Positions 25,421-34,188 of a stretch of 64,000 nucleotides of DNA are shown here, piece after piece. Every line of letters begins with the position of its first letter. Position 1 is the first letter of the stretch. Position numbers and translations under genes: made by a program. This DNA comes from Streptomyces sp. NBC_01471 (GTDB lineage: Bacteria > Actinomycetota > Actinomycetes > Streptomycetales > Streptomycetaceae). The stretch covers positions 186,001 to 250,000 of the forward strand of contig NZ_CP109450.1 of NCBI RefSeq assembly GCF_041438865.1, given 5' to 3'. The notes below the pieces were generated by a model. It had not been told where the DNA came from, did no database searches, and saw only the letters and a program-made list of their open reading frames with translations.

Positions 25421-25466
25421 GGGACTTGGTCCCATCAATGGTGTACGGTCGATAAGACCAAGTCCC
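25421..25466. promoter_or_regulatory. Paired operator sites between TetR and oxidoreductase genes
   Basis: GGGACTTGGTC (25421-25431) and its exact reverse complement GACCAAGTCCC (25456-25466). The first copy is also a small palindrome, GGGAC-TTG-GTCCC. They flank the promoter region and are likely binding sites for the TetR protein. Confidence 0.8.
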
Positions 25467-25490
25467 ATCACTGACCAGGAGAGGTCACCG

Positions 25491-26411
25491 ATGAGTAAAG
25501 CTGTCCGTTACCGGCAATTCGGCGGTCCCGAAGTACTCGAACTGCAGGACATACCCGAGCCACACGCCGCCCCGGACGAGGTCCGCGTCCGGGTCACGGC
25601 CGCCGGGCTGAATCCGATGGACTGGCAGATCACCACCCAGCCCGACATGGCGGCGCGGTTCGGCCTCACGCTGCCGGCCGGATTCGGCAGCGACTTCGCC
25701 GGAGTGGTGGACGAGGTGGGCGCCGAAGCCACCGGATTCGCGACCGGCGACCGGGTGTACGGGGCGGCGATCGGCCGGTCCGTCGCGGATTTCGTGCTGG
25801 TCAAGACCCCCGCCGCAGACCTGTGGCCCATCCCGGATGGCATCGGCGACGAGGTGGCGGCCACGCTTCCGGTGTCCGGCCTGACGGCCTCCGCCGCGCT
25901 CGCCGCGATCGGACTCCACGCCGGAGACACCCTCCTGATCGGTGGAGCGGCGGGTGGTGTGGGCATCTTCGCCGTGCAGCTGGCGAAGCTTGCGGGTGCC
26001 CGGGTGATCGGCACCGCATCCGAGGGCACGTTCGGATTCCTGCGCGGCCTAGGCGCCGAACCCGTGGCGTACGGCCCTGGCCTGGCGGACCGGGTGCGGG
26101 CCCTGGCGCCCGAGGGGATCACCGCCGCAACCGACCTGTTCGGAAGGGAGGCGGCCGAGACCGCCCTCAAGCTCGGCGTGGCACCCGAGCGGATCTCCGT
26201 CGTAGCCGACGGCCCCGCCCCGCCGCCCGGTGTCAGCAAGGCGGGCGCCCTCGACGCGGGTCCGGGCGCCCTGGAACGGATCACCGATGCGATCCATGCC
26301 GGCGAGATCACGGTTCCGATCGCGGCGACCTTCCCGGTCGAGCAGATCCGCGAAGCCGTGACGACGCAGGCCGAGAGGCACGTTCACGGCAAAATCGTGA
26401 TCGCCCTGTGA
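25491..26411 (+). CDS. NADPH:quinone oxidoreductase-like medium-chain dehydrogenase
   Basis: Medium-chain reductase of 306 residues with no zinc ligands. The N-terminal GroES-like fold (about 1-120) includes LNPMDWQI and GSDFAGVVDEVG. The Rossmann domain has the nucleotide-binding loop GGAAGGVGIFAVQLAKLAG (about 150-168) and the C-terminal block PVEQIREAV...HGKIVI. The ATG at 25491 follows AGGAGAGG. It would reduce quinones or enones with NADPH. It is divergent from its TetR regulator, an arrangement used for detoxification enzymes induced by their substrate. The pair sits between two decayed insertion sequences, hinting at a mobile origin. Confidence 0.93.
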   Translation: MSKAVRYRQFGGPEVLELQDIPEPHAAPDEVRVRVTAAGLNPMDWQITTQPDMAARFGLTLPAGFGSDFAGVVDEVGAEATGFATGDRVYGAAIGRSVADFVLVKTPAADLWPIPDGIGDEVAATLPVSGLTASAALAAIGLHAGDTLLIGGAAGGVGIFAVQLAKLAGARVIGTASEGTFGFLRGLGAEPVAYGPGLADRVRALAPEGITAATDLFGREAAETALKLGVAPERISVVADGPAPPPGVSKAGALDAGPGALERITDAIHAGEITVPIAATFPVEQIREAVTTQAERHVHGKIVIAL

Positions 26412-26463
26412 ACCGGCACGAGGTGGACTCGGCGACCAGGATCCACTTTCGCAACAAGCCCTA

Positions 26464-27519
26464 CTGATCTTCTCGTAAGTTCGGTGGGTGTGGTGGCCGT
26501 GTGGGTGGGAGATTGTCGGGGTCGCTTATCAACCTCCCCCTCGGTTACCGGCTTCTCTCTTCCTCCTTTGTCGCGGCCTCAGTTGGCGGAGGCGCGTCGT
26601 GTTCCGGCAGTCGAGTTGTTCGAGGACGGCGTCTCGAAGGCGGAGATCGCGAGGGCGGTGGGGTGTGTGCCGAGAGTGTGCGTCGTTGGCGGCGGGTGTG
26701 GGAGCAAGGCGGTGCTTCGGCCCTCCGGCGACGGGCAGCCACCGGACACCCACCCAAGCTGGACGACACTCAGGTCGAGACAGTCCGGGCCTCGTTGAAG
26801 CAAGGTGCCCGAGCTCATGGTTTCAGGGCCGACCTGTAGACCCTGGATAGAGTCGGTGCGGTCGTTACCCGCGCAACGGGGGTGGTGTTGTCGAGGGCGT
26901 CGGTGTGGCGGCTGCTGACCGGCCGGCTCGGATGGAGCCTGCAACGGCCCGAGCGGCGGGCGGTCGAGCGGGACGAGTCGGAGATCGCCCGTTGGATCGC
27001 GCACGAGTGGCCGCGCATCAAAAAGGGGCCGTGAACAAACGTGCCTGGATCGTCTTCCTCGATGAATCAGGCGTCTCCCTGCTCCTTCAGATCCGCCGCA
27101 CCCACTCGCCCCGAGGGCGGACACCGCTCCTGCGGCACCGCCTGAACTGGAAGCGCACGTCGATGGCCAGGGCCCTTCGGATACCACTCCACCGACCCCC
27201 GCCGCGGGGAGCGGTCCGGGACGACCTGTCCGCCCACTGGAGCCGGGCGATGCGGGCCTGGGTCGCCGAACACGACTGGCTCACCCTGGAACGATTACCC
27301 GCCTGCGCTCCCGAGCTGAACCCGGTGGAACTGCTGTGGTCCTCGCTCAAGAAGCGTGAACTCGCCAATCTCATCGGCGACCACCTCGCCGATGTCGCCG
27401 ACGCCACCGGGCAAGGCATCCACCGCATCAACACCAACCCCCGACCGCCATGGTCATTCCTCGCCCATACCGGCCTGACCATCCACCCACCACACCCACC
27501 GAACTTACGAAAAGCTCAG
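26464..27519 (+). mobile_element. Degenerate IS630-type insertion sequence with TA target duplication
   Basis: The ends are long imperfect inverted repeats: 26464-26496 and 27487-27519 share CTGATCTTCTCGTAAG-type sequence and GGTGGGTGTGGTGG, with two mismatches over about 33 bases. Dinucleotide TA lies on each side (26462-26463 and 27520-27521), as expected for this family. The transposase gene inside is broken. Confidence 0.88.
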
Positions 27520-27522
27520 TAG
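26484..27522 (+). pseudogene. Broken IS630-family transposase
   Basis: Protein pieces follow in order but in different frames: LFEDGVSKAEIARAVGC (HTH), then ESVRRWRRVWEQGG...HPPKLDD up to a stop at 26837-26839, then GRLGWSLQRPERRAVERDE, then WIVFLDESGVSLL with the first catalytic Asp, a gap with missing residues, and LNPVELLWSSLKKREL with the catalytic Glu. At least three lesions (frameshift, in-frame stop, internal deletion) make it inactive. No intact copy is present in the window. Confidence 0.88.
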
Positions 27523-28032
27523 CAGCGCTTTGTTCCCGGTGGTCGCGCTCGACGCGCCGGCGCAGTTTCGCGAGACGCACGAGTCACGGGCCGGAATGTC
27601 GGCAGGCAGGTTCGATACGGGCCGGAGCCGGAGCACCAGTTCGCTCCGGGTGCCGTGGAGCGGGCCGTGGAGCGCCGTGTCCGTGGCCCTCGCCTCGTCG
27701 GTGGCGGCAGTCGGCCCACTGACCGCGGGCACGGAACACGGTTGCGGGCAGAGAGGGGAGGCCCGAACCGTTCCGCTCCCGAGCACAACGTCGACGGACC
27801 TCCGGGCGCACCGGCTGACAGGCTCGACGACGTGCGACAGCTCGGGCGCACCGGCTCCGGACCGGGCGGGCGTCCCAAATGCTGATTCGGGAGTCAGCAA
27901 TTTTTCCCCGCCTCTATTGACTCTCAAATCAGTAGCGACCTACCGTTCGAAACCAGCCAAGCGCAGGCCGCCCTGACGGGGCCGCCGCGTGGTTGCCCGC
28001 CGAACCCCAGTCGCCTTTTGAGGAGCACGACC
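27523..28032. other. Gap between IS630 remnant and ABC importer region
   Basis: About 500 bases with no convincing gene on either strand. The right part is AT-richer, holds the dyad at 27916-27933 and is the probable promoter of the aldehyde-dehydrogenase remnant and ABC operon. Confidence 0.5.
27916..27933. promoter_or_regulatory. Operator-like dyad upstream of the ABC operon
   Basis: ATTGACT, five bases, ATCAGT. The same half-sites and spacing occur at 38294-38311 (there extended to a perfect 11-base palindrome) and, on the minus strand with one change, at 33963-33980. Likely one regulator's sites. Confidence 0.55.
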
Positions 28033-28433
28033 ATGGGTCATCCGGTCGCCCACGACATCAGACGCCGCCTCGACACGGAGCGCCGGCACTTCTGGATCGA
28101 CGGCGCGTGGCGGCCCCCCGCCTGCGGACCCGAGGGACCGCACGCGGCGGTCGCCGATCCCACCGGCCGTGCCGCGGTGGGCTCTGTGCCGGAGGGTACG
28201 TCGCAGGACGTGTCCGCAGCGGTGGTGGGAGAGGCGCTCTCCCCCACCCCGGGATCGACGCGGGTTTCCCCGGGCGCCCCGACCTCCGCGGCGCCCCCGC
28301 CGCCGGCCGGGACCCCGCCCACGGAGGAATCCCCTTCGCGAAGCCACCGTACGCAGTACCTCCACACCCGACACCAGGATCTTTCCTGCCGCTCGGTCAT
28401 CCCGCGCAACGTCGGCCCTACGAGAGGACTCCC
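28033..28433 (+). pseudogene. Aldehyde dehydrogenase N-terminal remnant
   Basis: Begins at an ATG after GAGGAG and reads RRLDTERRHFWIDGAWRPP, then VADPTGRAAVGSVPEGTSQDVSAAVV, the typical first 65 residues of an NAD-dependent aldehyde dehydrogenase. Similarity stops near 28240, after which the sequence is Pro-rich and unrelated to the family; NAD-binding and catalytic parts are absent. The signals of the lost gene may now drive the ABC operon that follows. Confidence 0.65.
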
Positions 28434-30113
28434 ATGGCCGGACCGCACGACGAACCGACCCGACGGCTGGTCCTGGGCGCCGGAACAGTGGGAGCCGCCG
28501 CCATACTGCTGAACGGCTGCAGAGGCGGCCCGTCCCCGTCCTCCTCCCCCGCGGGCGCCCCGGCCGACGTGCCGCGATGGGCCCCCGGACCGGGCGAACC
28601 GGCCGGTGCGCGGCGCGGCGGCAAGGTGATCACGGCCTGGTCCAACGAGGCGCAGTCCTACGACCCGGCGATCGGCTGGGACCTGCACAGCTGGGAAGCC
28701 ATCTCGACGGTGCTGTACGCGCCGCTCTACCAGTTCGCCGGTCAGAACAAGGGTCCGGCCCCGAACGCCGCGGCCGGACTTCCCGAGGTCTCCCACGACG
28801 GCAGGGTGTACACCATCCCCCTGCGCCGGGACGTGCGCTTCCACAACGGCCGTGCGGTAACAGCCGGGGACTACATCTACGCCTGGACGCGCCTGATGGA
28901 CCCCGGGCTCGCGTCCTGGGCGTCGAGTTATCTCTACGGGATCGAAGGCGCCGAGGCGGTCTACCAGCGGAAGGCCCGGAAAATCCGCGGCCTCACCGCA
29001 CCGGACCCCCACACCCTGCGCGTCCGGCTCACCGAGCCCGACGTGCTCTTCTCCGCCTTGCTGTGCATGCCCTACACCGCGGCCCTCCCCGCCGAGGAAG
29101 TCCGGCGTCTCGGCGCCCGGTTCGGCCGCACGCCGGTCGGCAACGGCCCGATGCGCATCACCCGCTACGACAGCAAGAGCCGGCGGGCCGTCTTCAAGCC
29201 CTTCGACCAGTATTTCTGGCGCGGCAGTCCACTCATCGATTCTCTGGAATACCGGTGGGGCATCGACTACCCGCTGCAGACGCTCCAGCTCAGCGGCGGC
29301 AGGATCGACGTGCTCGGTGAGGGGCTGGTGGCCAGCCAGGCGGCCAAGTTCACCGCCGACGCGTCCATGCGCAAGCGGTTCGTACAGCCCGTCCCCGTAC
29401 GCGGAACGCAGTGGCTGGCGCTCAACCACAAGCGCAAGGAGCTCCGCGACCCGCGCGTCCGGCAGGCCCTGAACTGGGCGGTCGACCGGGAACAGCTCAT
29501 GCGGCTCACCTTCGGCCTCGCGGACCCGTGGGGGGCGCCCTTCCCGAAGAGACTCGACCGCTACCGGCGAACGGCGAAGCCCTACACCCACGACCCGGAG
29601 CGGGCCCGCGCCCTCATTGAGCAGGCCGGGGTCGGCAAGCTCCGTCTGGATTTCCTGCACGGCACCCAGGATCCCTGGCCGCTGCTCGGGCAGGTCCTCC
29701 AGCAGCAGTTCGAGGCAGTGGGTGTGGAGATCAGCCTGAACGCAATGAGCCAGCCCGCCTTCGAGCTGGCCACCTCCAAGGGCGAGGGTGACATCTACGG
29801 GTCGCAGATGTACGTCACCCTGAACAGCGCCCTCGAACTCCTCTCCTCTAACTTCACCTCGGACGCTTCCTACAACTACGCCGGTTACGCGAACCGCCAT
29901 GTGGACACGCTCGCCGTCAAAGCCCGGAAGGCGCCCACCGTGGAGGCCGCCAACTCGGTCCTCGCCGAGATCGAGGACGAACTCGTCCGCGACGCGGCCG
30001 GGGTCTTCGTCGGCAGTATGAACTTCCTTGCCGCGCGTGCACCGGAGATTCGCAACTACCAATTGCGCGGCGAGACGGGGACCTACTACGACCGGCTGTG
30101 GGTGAAACGATGA
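28434..30113 (+). CDS. Peptide-type ABC transporter substrate-binding lipoprotein
   Basis: Extracytoplasmic SBP_bac_5 protein of 559 residues. A twin-arginine-like lipoprotein signal (TRRLVLGAGTVGAAAILLNGC) ends at lipidated Cys29, followed by a Pro/Ser linker. The binding fold starts near GGKVITAWSNEAQSYDPA and shows family blocks such as VRFHNGRAVTAGDYIYAW, GNGPMRI and VRQALNWAVDREQLM. The ATG at 28434 follows GAGAGG. Its stop overlaps the next ATG (ATGA), and permeases and ATPases follow in the dipeptide/oligopeptide order. It sits beside N-methyl amino acid oxidases, so the cargo may be a methylated amino acid, peptide or opine rather than ordinary peptide. Confidence 0.95.
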   Translation: MAGPHDEPTRRLVLGAGTVGAAAILLNGCRGGPSPSSSPAGAPADVPRWAPGPGEPAGARRGGKVITAWSNEAQSYDPAIGWDLHSWEAISTVLYAPLYQFAGQNKGPAPNAAAGLPEVSHDGRVYTIPLRRDVRFHNGRAVTAGDYIYAWTRLMDPGLASWASSYLYGIEGAEAVYQRKARKIRGLTAPDPHTLRVRLTEPDVLFSALLCMPYTAALPAEEVRRLGARFGRTPVGNGPMRITRYDSKSRRAVFKPFDQYFWRGSPLIDSLEYRWGIDYPLQTLQLSGGRIDVLGEGLVASQAAKFTADASMRKRFVQPVPVRGTQWLALNHKRKELRDPRVRQALNWAVDREQLMRLTFGLADPWGAPFPKRLDRYRRTAKPYTHDPERARALIEQAGVGKLRLDFLHGTQDPWPLLGQVLQQQFEAVGVEISLNAMSQPAFELATSKGEGDIYGSQMYVTLNSALELLSSNFTSDASYNYAGYANRHVDTLAVKARKAPTVEAANSVLAEIEDELVRDAAGVFVGSMNFLAARAPEIRNYQLRGETGTYYDRLWVKR

Positions 30114-31051
30114 GCGCTCTTCCCATTGGCACGCAGCCGCCCGCCCCCACCGGGGCGCGCGCTCCCGGGAGCAACACCCCGGGGCCCGTGACCGGCACGG
30201 CCCGCTCCGCCCGGGCCAGGGGCGGCCGGCTGTGGCTCGCCGGGCTGTGCCTGCTCGGTGTGCTGTGCCTGCTGGCGCTGCTCGCCCCGCTGGCCGGATC
30301 GCCGTACACGATCCACACCGACAGCCTCACCGCCCACGGCCTGCCCAGCGGGGTCGGCGCGCCCGGCCACCCGCTCGGTACCGACGCGATCGGCCGCGAC
30401 ATGCTCGCCCGTTCGCTCTACGGGCTGCGGGCCACCCTGATCATCGCCCTCGTCGCCAACGTCACCTCCGTCGGCCTGGGCGCCCTGGTGGGGCTCGTCG
30501 CCGGCTTCTACCGGGGCTGGATCGAGCAGTGCCTGATGCGCCTCGTCGACGTGTTCCTGTCCATCCCCACCGTGCTGTCCGGCCTGGCGCTGGCGAGCAT
30601 CGTGGGCCGCGGTACCGCCGGCATCATCATCGTCGTCACAGCCCTGTACTGGGCGTGGACCGCGCGCCTGGTCCACGGGGAGACAGTGCGGTTGCGCAAC
30701 CGCGGGTACGTCGAGGCCGCCCTCGCCCATGGCGTGAGCCGCCACACCGCCTTGCGCCGCCACGTGCTGCCGCACCTGTCCACCATCCTGCTGAACGTCG
30801 CGGCGCTCAACGGCGCGGCCGTTGTGGTCGTCGGAGCCGGACTGTCGTACCTCGGAGCGGGCATCCAGCCGCCCACCCCTGAGCTCGGCAACATGCTCGC
30901 GGACGGTACGGACAGCATGACCTACTCCCCGCACACCCTGTTCGTTCCCCTCGTCCTCGTCATCGCGACGGTCCTGACCTTCGTTCTGATCGCCGAAGGG
31001 CTCAATCGCCGCAACCCACTCTCGGAGCGACGCTCATGGCTCGACGCATAG
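30110..31051 (+). CDS. ABC transporter permease, DppC type
   Basis: Inner-membrane subunit of 313 residues: a long cytoplasmic N-terminal tail, one helix (about 43-63), the conserved HPLGTDAIGRDMLARSLYG, then five more helices. The EAA-like loop is VEAALAHGVSRHTALRRHVLP, which contacts the ATPases. Overlaps the binding-protein gene by 4 bases. Gene order with the DppC-type subunit first is the reverse of E. coli dpp but is common elsewhere. Partner for the DppB-type permease downstream. Confidence 0.94.
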   Translation: MSALPIGTQPPAPTGARAPGSNTPGPVTGTARSARARGGRLWLAGLCLLGVLCLLALLAPLAGSPYTIHTDSLTAHGLPSGVGAPGHPLGTDAIGRDMLARSLYGLRATLIIALVANVTSVGLGALVGLVAGFYRGWIEQCLMRLVDVFLSIPTVLSGLALASIVGRGTAGIIIVVTALYWAWTARLVHGETVRLRNRGYVEAALAHGVSRHTALRRHVLPHLSTILLNVAALNGAAVVVVGAGLSYLGAGIQPPTPELGNMLADGTDSMTYSPHTLFVPLVLVIATVLTFVLIAEGLNRRNPLSERRSWLDA

Positions 31052-31956
31052 GCATACGCATCCTGCTGGGCCTGTTCACCGTCACGGCGGTGGTCCTGCT
31101 CACCTTCGTCCTGCAGTACGTCGTCCCCGGTGACCCCGCCCGCAGCATCGCCGGGCCGAAGGCCGGCCCGCAGGTTCTCGCCGAGATCCGCGACCGGCTA
31201 CGCCTGGACGACCCGCTCTGGTCCCAACTCGGCCACTACCTCTCGTCGGTGGCCACCGGCGACCTGGGCACCTCCTACTCCACCGACCGCCCTGTCCTCT
31301 CGCTGATCCTCGAACGGCTCCCGGCCACCGCCGTCCTCGCCGTCGCCGCCCTCGTGGTCGAGCTCGTCCTCGGCGGTCTGTGGGGACTGTGGGAGGCCCT
31401 GCGGCCCCGGCGCAGCTGGCTGCTGGCGAGCGTCAACGTCGGCTTGCTGTCGATGCCGGTGTTCTCCCTGGGCTTCCTCCTGCTGCTCCTGTTCGGCTAC
31501 AAGCTGCCGATCTTCCCGATCGACGGCGGCACCGGCGGGGCACAGATCGTGCTCCCGGCGCTGACGCTCGGCGTCCTGGGAGCTCCCTACTACGCGAACG
31601 TCGTCCGGGACAGCACCCGCGAGTCCCTCGCCTCCGCCTATGTGCGCACCGCGGTTGCCAAGGGCCTCAGCCGCCGGCGCATCGTCATCCGCCATGTGCT
31701 GCGCAACACCGCGTCCCCGGTGACGACTCTGCTCGGCATGGACGTGGCGGTCTTCCTCTCCGGTGTCGTCTTCGTCGAGACGATCTTCGGCTGGCCAGGT
31801 ATCGGCCAGATGCAGACACAGGCGTTCGCCGCACTCGACCGTCCGCTGCTCACCGGCACGGTGATCGTCGCCGCGACCCTCGTCGTGGTGGCCAACCTGC
31901 TGGTGGACCTCATCAGAACCGCCATCGATCCCCGTGCCGCATCGGAGTCGCTATGA
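31036..31956 (+). CDS. ABC transporter permease, DppB type
   Basis: Membrane subunit of 306 residues with six helices. It starts RIGIRILLGLFTVTAVVLLT and carries VVPGDPARSIAG, GDLGTSYSTDRPV and the EAA loop YVRTAVAKGLSRRRIVIRHVL, and ends GWPGIGQMQTQAFAALDRPLL. It overlaps the previous gene by 16 bases, so the two are translationally coupled. Together with the DppC-type protein it forms the channel of a peptide/opine/nickel-class importer. Confidence 0.94.
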   Translation: MARRIGIRILLGLFTVTAVVLLTFVLQYVVPGDPARSIAGPKAGPQVLAEIRDRLRLDDPLWSQLGHYLSSVATGDLGTSYSTDRPVLSLILERLPATAVLAVAALVVELVLGGLWGLWEALRPRRSWLLASVNVGLLSMPVFSLGFLLLLLFGYKLPIFPIDGGTGGAQIVLPALTLGVLGAPYYANVVRDSTRESLASAYVRTAVAKGLSRRRIVIRHVLRNTASPVTTLLGMDVAVFLSGVVFVETIFGWPGIGQMQTQAFAALDRPLLTGTVIVAATLVVVANLLVDLIRTAIDPRAASESL

Positions 31957-32951
31957 CCACCACCTCGGAGTCGACCGCCCTCCGCTGTCTCGGCAGCGAC
32001 GTCACGATCGACGGACTCGGCGTCGCCTACGACGACTTCCACGCCCTGCGGGACGTCTCACTCCAGGTGCCCGCCGGCACCACCACGGCACTCGTCGGCG
32101 AGTCCGGATCCGGCAAGTCGACGCTGGCCCTGGCCGCGGGCCGGATCCTCCCGGCGGGCGCGCGGATCACCGGCGGCTCGGTCCGGGTCGGGGATGTCGA
32201 ACTGACCGCCCTGAACGGGACGGCGTTGCGCGAGGCGCGGGGCCGCACCGCCGCCTACCTGGCTCAGGACGCGTCCGCGGCTCTCAACCCCGTGATCCGT
32301 GTGGGCCGGCAGATCGCGGAGGTCCACCAGGTCCGCAACGGGACGGGGCGCGCCGAATCCGAACTGCTGGCACGCCAGGCCCTGGAGGATGTCGGCATCC
32401 AGGACCCCGACCGGGTGGCCCGGCTCTACCCCCACGCGCTCTCCGGCGGTATGCGGCAGCGCGTGATCATCGCGATGGCCCTGGCCTTCCACCCTCAACT
32501 GCTCATCGCCGACGAGCCGACGACCGCGCTGGATGTGACGGTGCAGGCCGAGATCCTTGCTCTGGTCAGCCGGCTCCAGCAGGAGTACGGGCTCACAGTC
32601 CTCTGGATCACCCACGACATGTCGGTCGTGGCGGAGATCGCCGACCACGTCGCCGTGCTCTACGGTGGCCGGCTGGTGGAGCACACCGATGTACTCACCC
32701 TCTTCGAGGGCGCCCGCCACCCGTACACCGAAGCACTGCTCCAGTGCTTCCGCAGCGGCCGCACCGCCGGGTCCAAGGAGCCGTTCACCACGATCTCGGG
32801 CAGTCCGCCGGTCGGCGGCACTCCACCCGGCTGTCCCTTCCACCCCCGCTGCCCGCTCGCCGACGCCCGCTGCCGGGTCGACCTCCCCGAGCTGCGCCGG
32901 CTGGCCCCGGATCACATCGCGGCCTGTCACCGACTGGAGACCCTCCGATGA
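31953..32951 (+). CDS. ABC transporter ATPase, DppD type
   Basis: ATP-hydrolysing subunit of 332 residues. Walker [11 protein letters not shown]-loop AYLAQD, signature LSGGMRQR, Walker [13 protein letters not shown] and switch His in WITHDMS are all present. The C-terminal oligopeptide-transporter extension contains cysteines in [16 protein letters not shown], the typical pattern of this subfamily. Overlaps the previous stop by 4 bases (ATGA). Confidence 0.95.
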   Translation: MTTTSESTALRCLGSDVTIDGLGVAYDDFHALRDVSLQVPAGTTTALVGESGSGKSTLALAAGRILPAGARITGGSVRVGDVELTALNGTALREARGRTAAYLAQDASAALNPVIRVGRQIAEVHQVRNGTGRAESELLARQALEDVGIQDPDRVARLYPHALSGGMRQRVIIAMALAFHPQLLIADEPTTALDVTVQAEILALVSRLQQEYGLTVLWITHDMSVVAEIADHVAVLYGGRLVEHTDVLTLFEGARHPYTEALLQCFRSGRTAGSKEPFTTISGSPPVGGTPPGCPFHPRCPLADARCRVDLPELRRLAPDHIAACHRLETLR

Positions 32952-33796
32952 AAGGAAACTCGCCGTCAGCGGACGCGCCATTGCTGGAGGCGACCGGCAT
33001 CACCAAGCGCTACGGCCGCTACACCGCCCTGGACGCCGTGGACCTGCGCATCGAGGCGGGCCGCACGGTCAGCGTCGTCGGGGAGTCGGGCTCGGGGAAG
33101 TCCACCCTCGCCCGCGTCATCGTCGGCCTGGAACGCGCGGACAGCGGCACCGTACGCTTCCGCGGCGAGACGGTCCGGGGCCGCCGCGCCCGGCACGCGT
33201 TCCGCCGCAGTGTCGGTATGGTCCTCCAGGACCCGTACGAATCGATCGATCCCCGGCTGACGATCGGCGAGGTCGTCGCGGAGCCGCTGCGCGCCCACGG
33301 CCTCTACCGCCGGGACGGCGCCGGACGGGTCCGGGAACTGCTGGACTCCGTCGGCATGGAGGGGGTGGATCCCGGCGATCTGCCGCACCGGTTCTCGGGC
33401 GGCCAGCGGCAGCGCATCTGCATCGCGCGTGCCCTGGCAACCGACCCCGAACTGGTCATCTGCGACGAGCCCACCTCCGCGCTCGACGTTTCCATCCAGG
33501 CGCAGATCCTCAACCTGCTCCTCGACCTCCAACAGCGGCGCGGGCTCTCGTACTTGTTCATCACGCACGACCTCGACGTGGTCCGCCGGATCAGCGACGA
33601 GGTCGACGTCCTGCTGCGTGGCACGGTCGTGGAACGGGGCAGCGCGGAGCGGGTCACCAGCCGCCCCGAGCACGAGTACACCCGGCGTCTGCTGGGCGCG
33701 GTGCCCGCCATCTCGCCCCGGGAACGGCGCATCGGCAGGCGTCTGGCCGCCGCAGCCCCGGCTGTGACGGACGGTCAGGACCACGCTTCGGTGTGA
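32948..33796 (+). CDS. ABC transporter ATPase, DppF type
   Basis: Second ATPase, 282 residues, pairing with the DppD-type subunit. Motifs: Walker [11 protein letters not shown]-loop VLQDP, signature FSGGQRQRICIARAL, Walker B LVICDEPTSALD and ITHDLDVV. The C-terminal OppF-type extension is shorter than usual, ending AAPAVTDGQDHASV. The stop codon lies inside the first unit of a 20-base tandem duplication (33793-33832), so the end may have changed recently. Last gene of the five-gene importer operon. Confidence 0.95.
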   Translation: MKGNSPSADAPLLEATGITKRYGRYTALDAVDLRIEAGRTVSVVGESGSGKSTLARVIVGLERADSGTVRFRGETVRGRRARHAFRRSVGMVLQDPYESIDPRLTIGEVVAEPLRAHGLYRRDGAGRVRELLDSVGMEGVDPGDLPHRFSGGQRQRICIARALATDPELVICDEPTSALDVSIQAQILNLLLDLQQRRGLSYLFITHDLDVVRRISDEVDVLLRGTVVERGSAERVTSRPEHEYTRRLLGAVPAISPRERRIGRRLAAAAPAVTDGQDHASV

Positions 33797-33832
33797 AGCG
33801 GGGCGCCTCGGCGTGAAGCGCGGTGCCTCGGC
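33793..33832. repeat. 20-base tandem duplication at the 3' end of the ABC operon
   Basis: Units 33793-33812 and 33813-33832 begin GTGAAGCG and end GCCTCGGC; 18 of 20 bases agree. The first unit contains the stop codon of the second ATPase gene. Confidence 0.85.
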
Positions 33833-33847
33833 GCCCACGGACCCCGG

Positions 33848-33871
33848 GCGCCGTGGCGCCGTGGCGCCGTG
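33848..33871. repeat. Three tandem copies of GCGCCGTG
   Basis: Exact 8-base unit repeated three times, shortly after the 20-base duplication. A simple-sequence patch from slippage; no function seen. Confidence 0.85.
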
Positions 33872-33962
33872 GCGCGTCCGCGCGGGCACACACGCCAACC
33901 CTGACAACGGACACGCTCCGTAGCAGGAGGGAGAGGCGCGCCCGGTTGTTGAACGTGCTCGT

Positions 33963-33980
33963 ACTGACTGTTGAGTCAAT
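33963..33980. promoter_or_regulatory. Operator-like dyad upstream of the flavoprotein gene
   Basis: Read on the minus strand: ATTGACT, five bases, GTCAGT, one base different from the half-sites at 27916-27933 and 38294-38311. It lies in the 400-base gap before the flavoprotein gene. Confidence 0.4.
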
Positions 33981-34093
33981 CAGCAATTCTGCGTGTCACC
34001 AGGTCTTGTATGCGGGTTCAGGCTGCGCACAGAATCCGACAAACCTGCTGTGAACTGGAGTTGTGTCGATATTCTGGGTGTGCCGCGACGCTC

Positions 34094-34121
34094 ATTATCC
34101 TGTCTGGTGAGTCAGGATAAT
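34094..34121. promoter_or_regulatory. Operator-like inverted repeat before the flavoprotein gene
   Basis: ATTATCCTG (34094-34102) and CAGGATAAT (34113-34121) form an exact 9-base dyad. The 20-base core (34098-34117) matches the core of the dyad before the TetR gene at 39051-39070 in 17 of 20 positions, so that TetR protein may bind both. Confidence 0.65.
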
Positions 34122-34188
34122 CGACCAACTCCCGCGAAATAACGCAGAATAGCTTGCGGTGCACGACGAGAGCGTGTTACCAAGAGTC

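Noticed and set aside
28038..30062. 674-codon minus-strand frame opposite the ABC binding-protein gene
   Set aside because: Antisense shadow; the plus-strand frame has a lipoprotein signal and family motifs.
31934..33796. A 620-codon frame covering both ABC ATPase genes
   Set aside because: Its first half is an out-of-frame shadow of the first ATPase; only the part from 32948 is a real gene.
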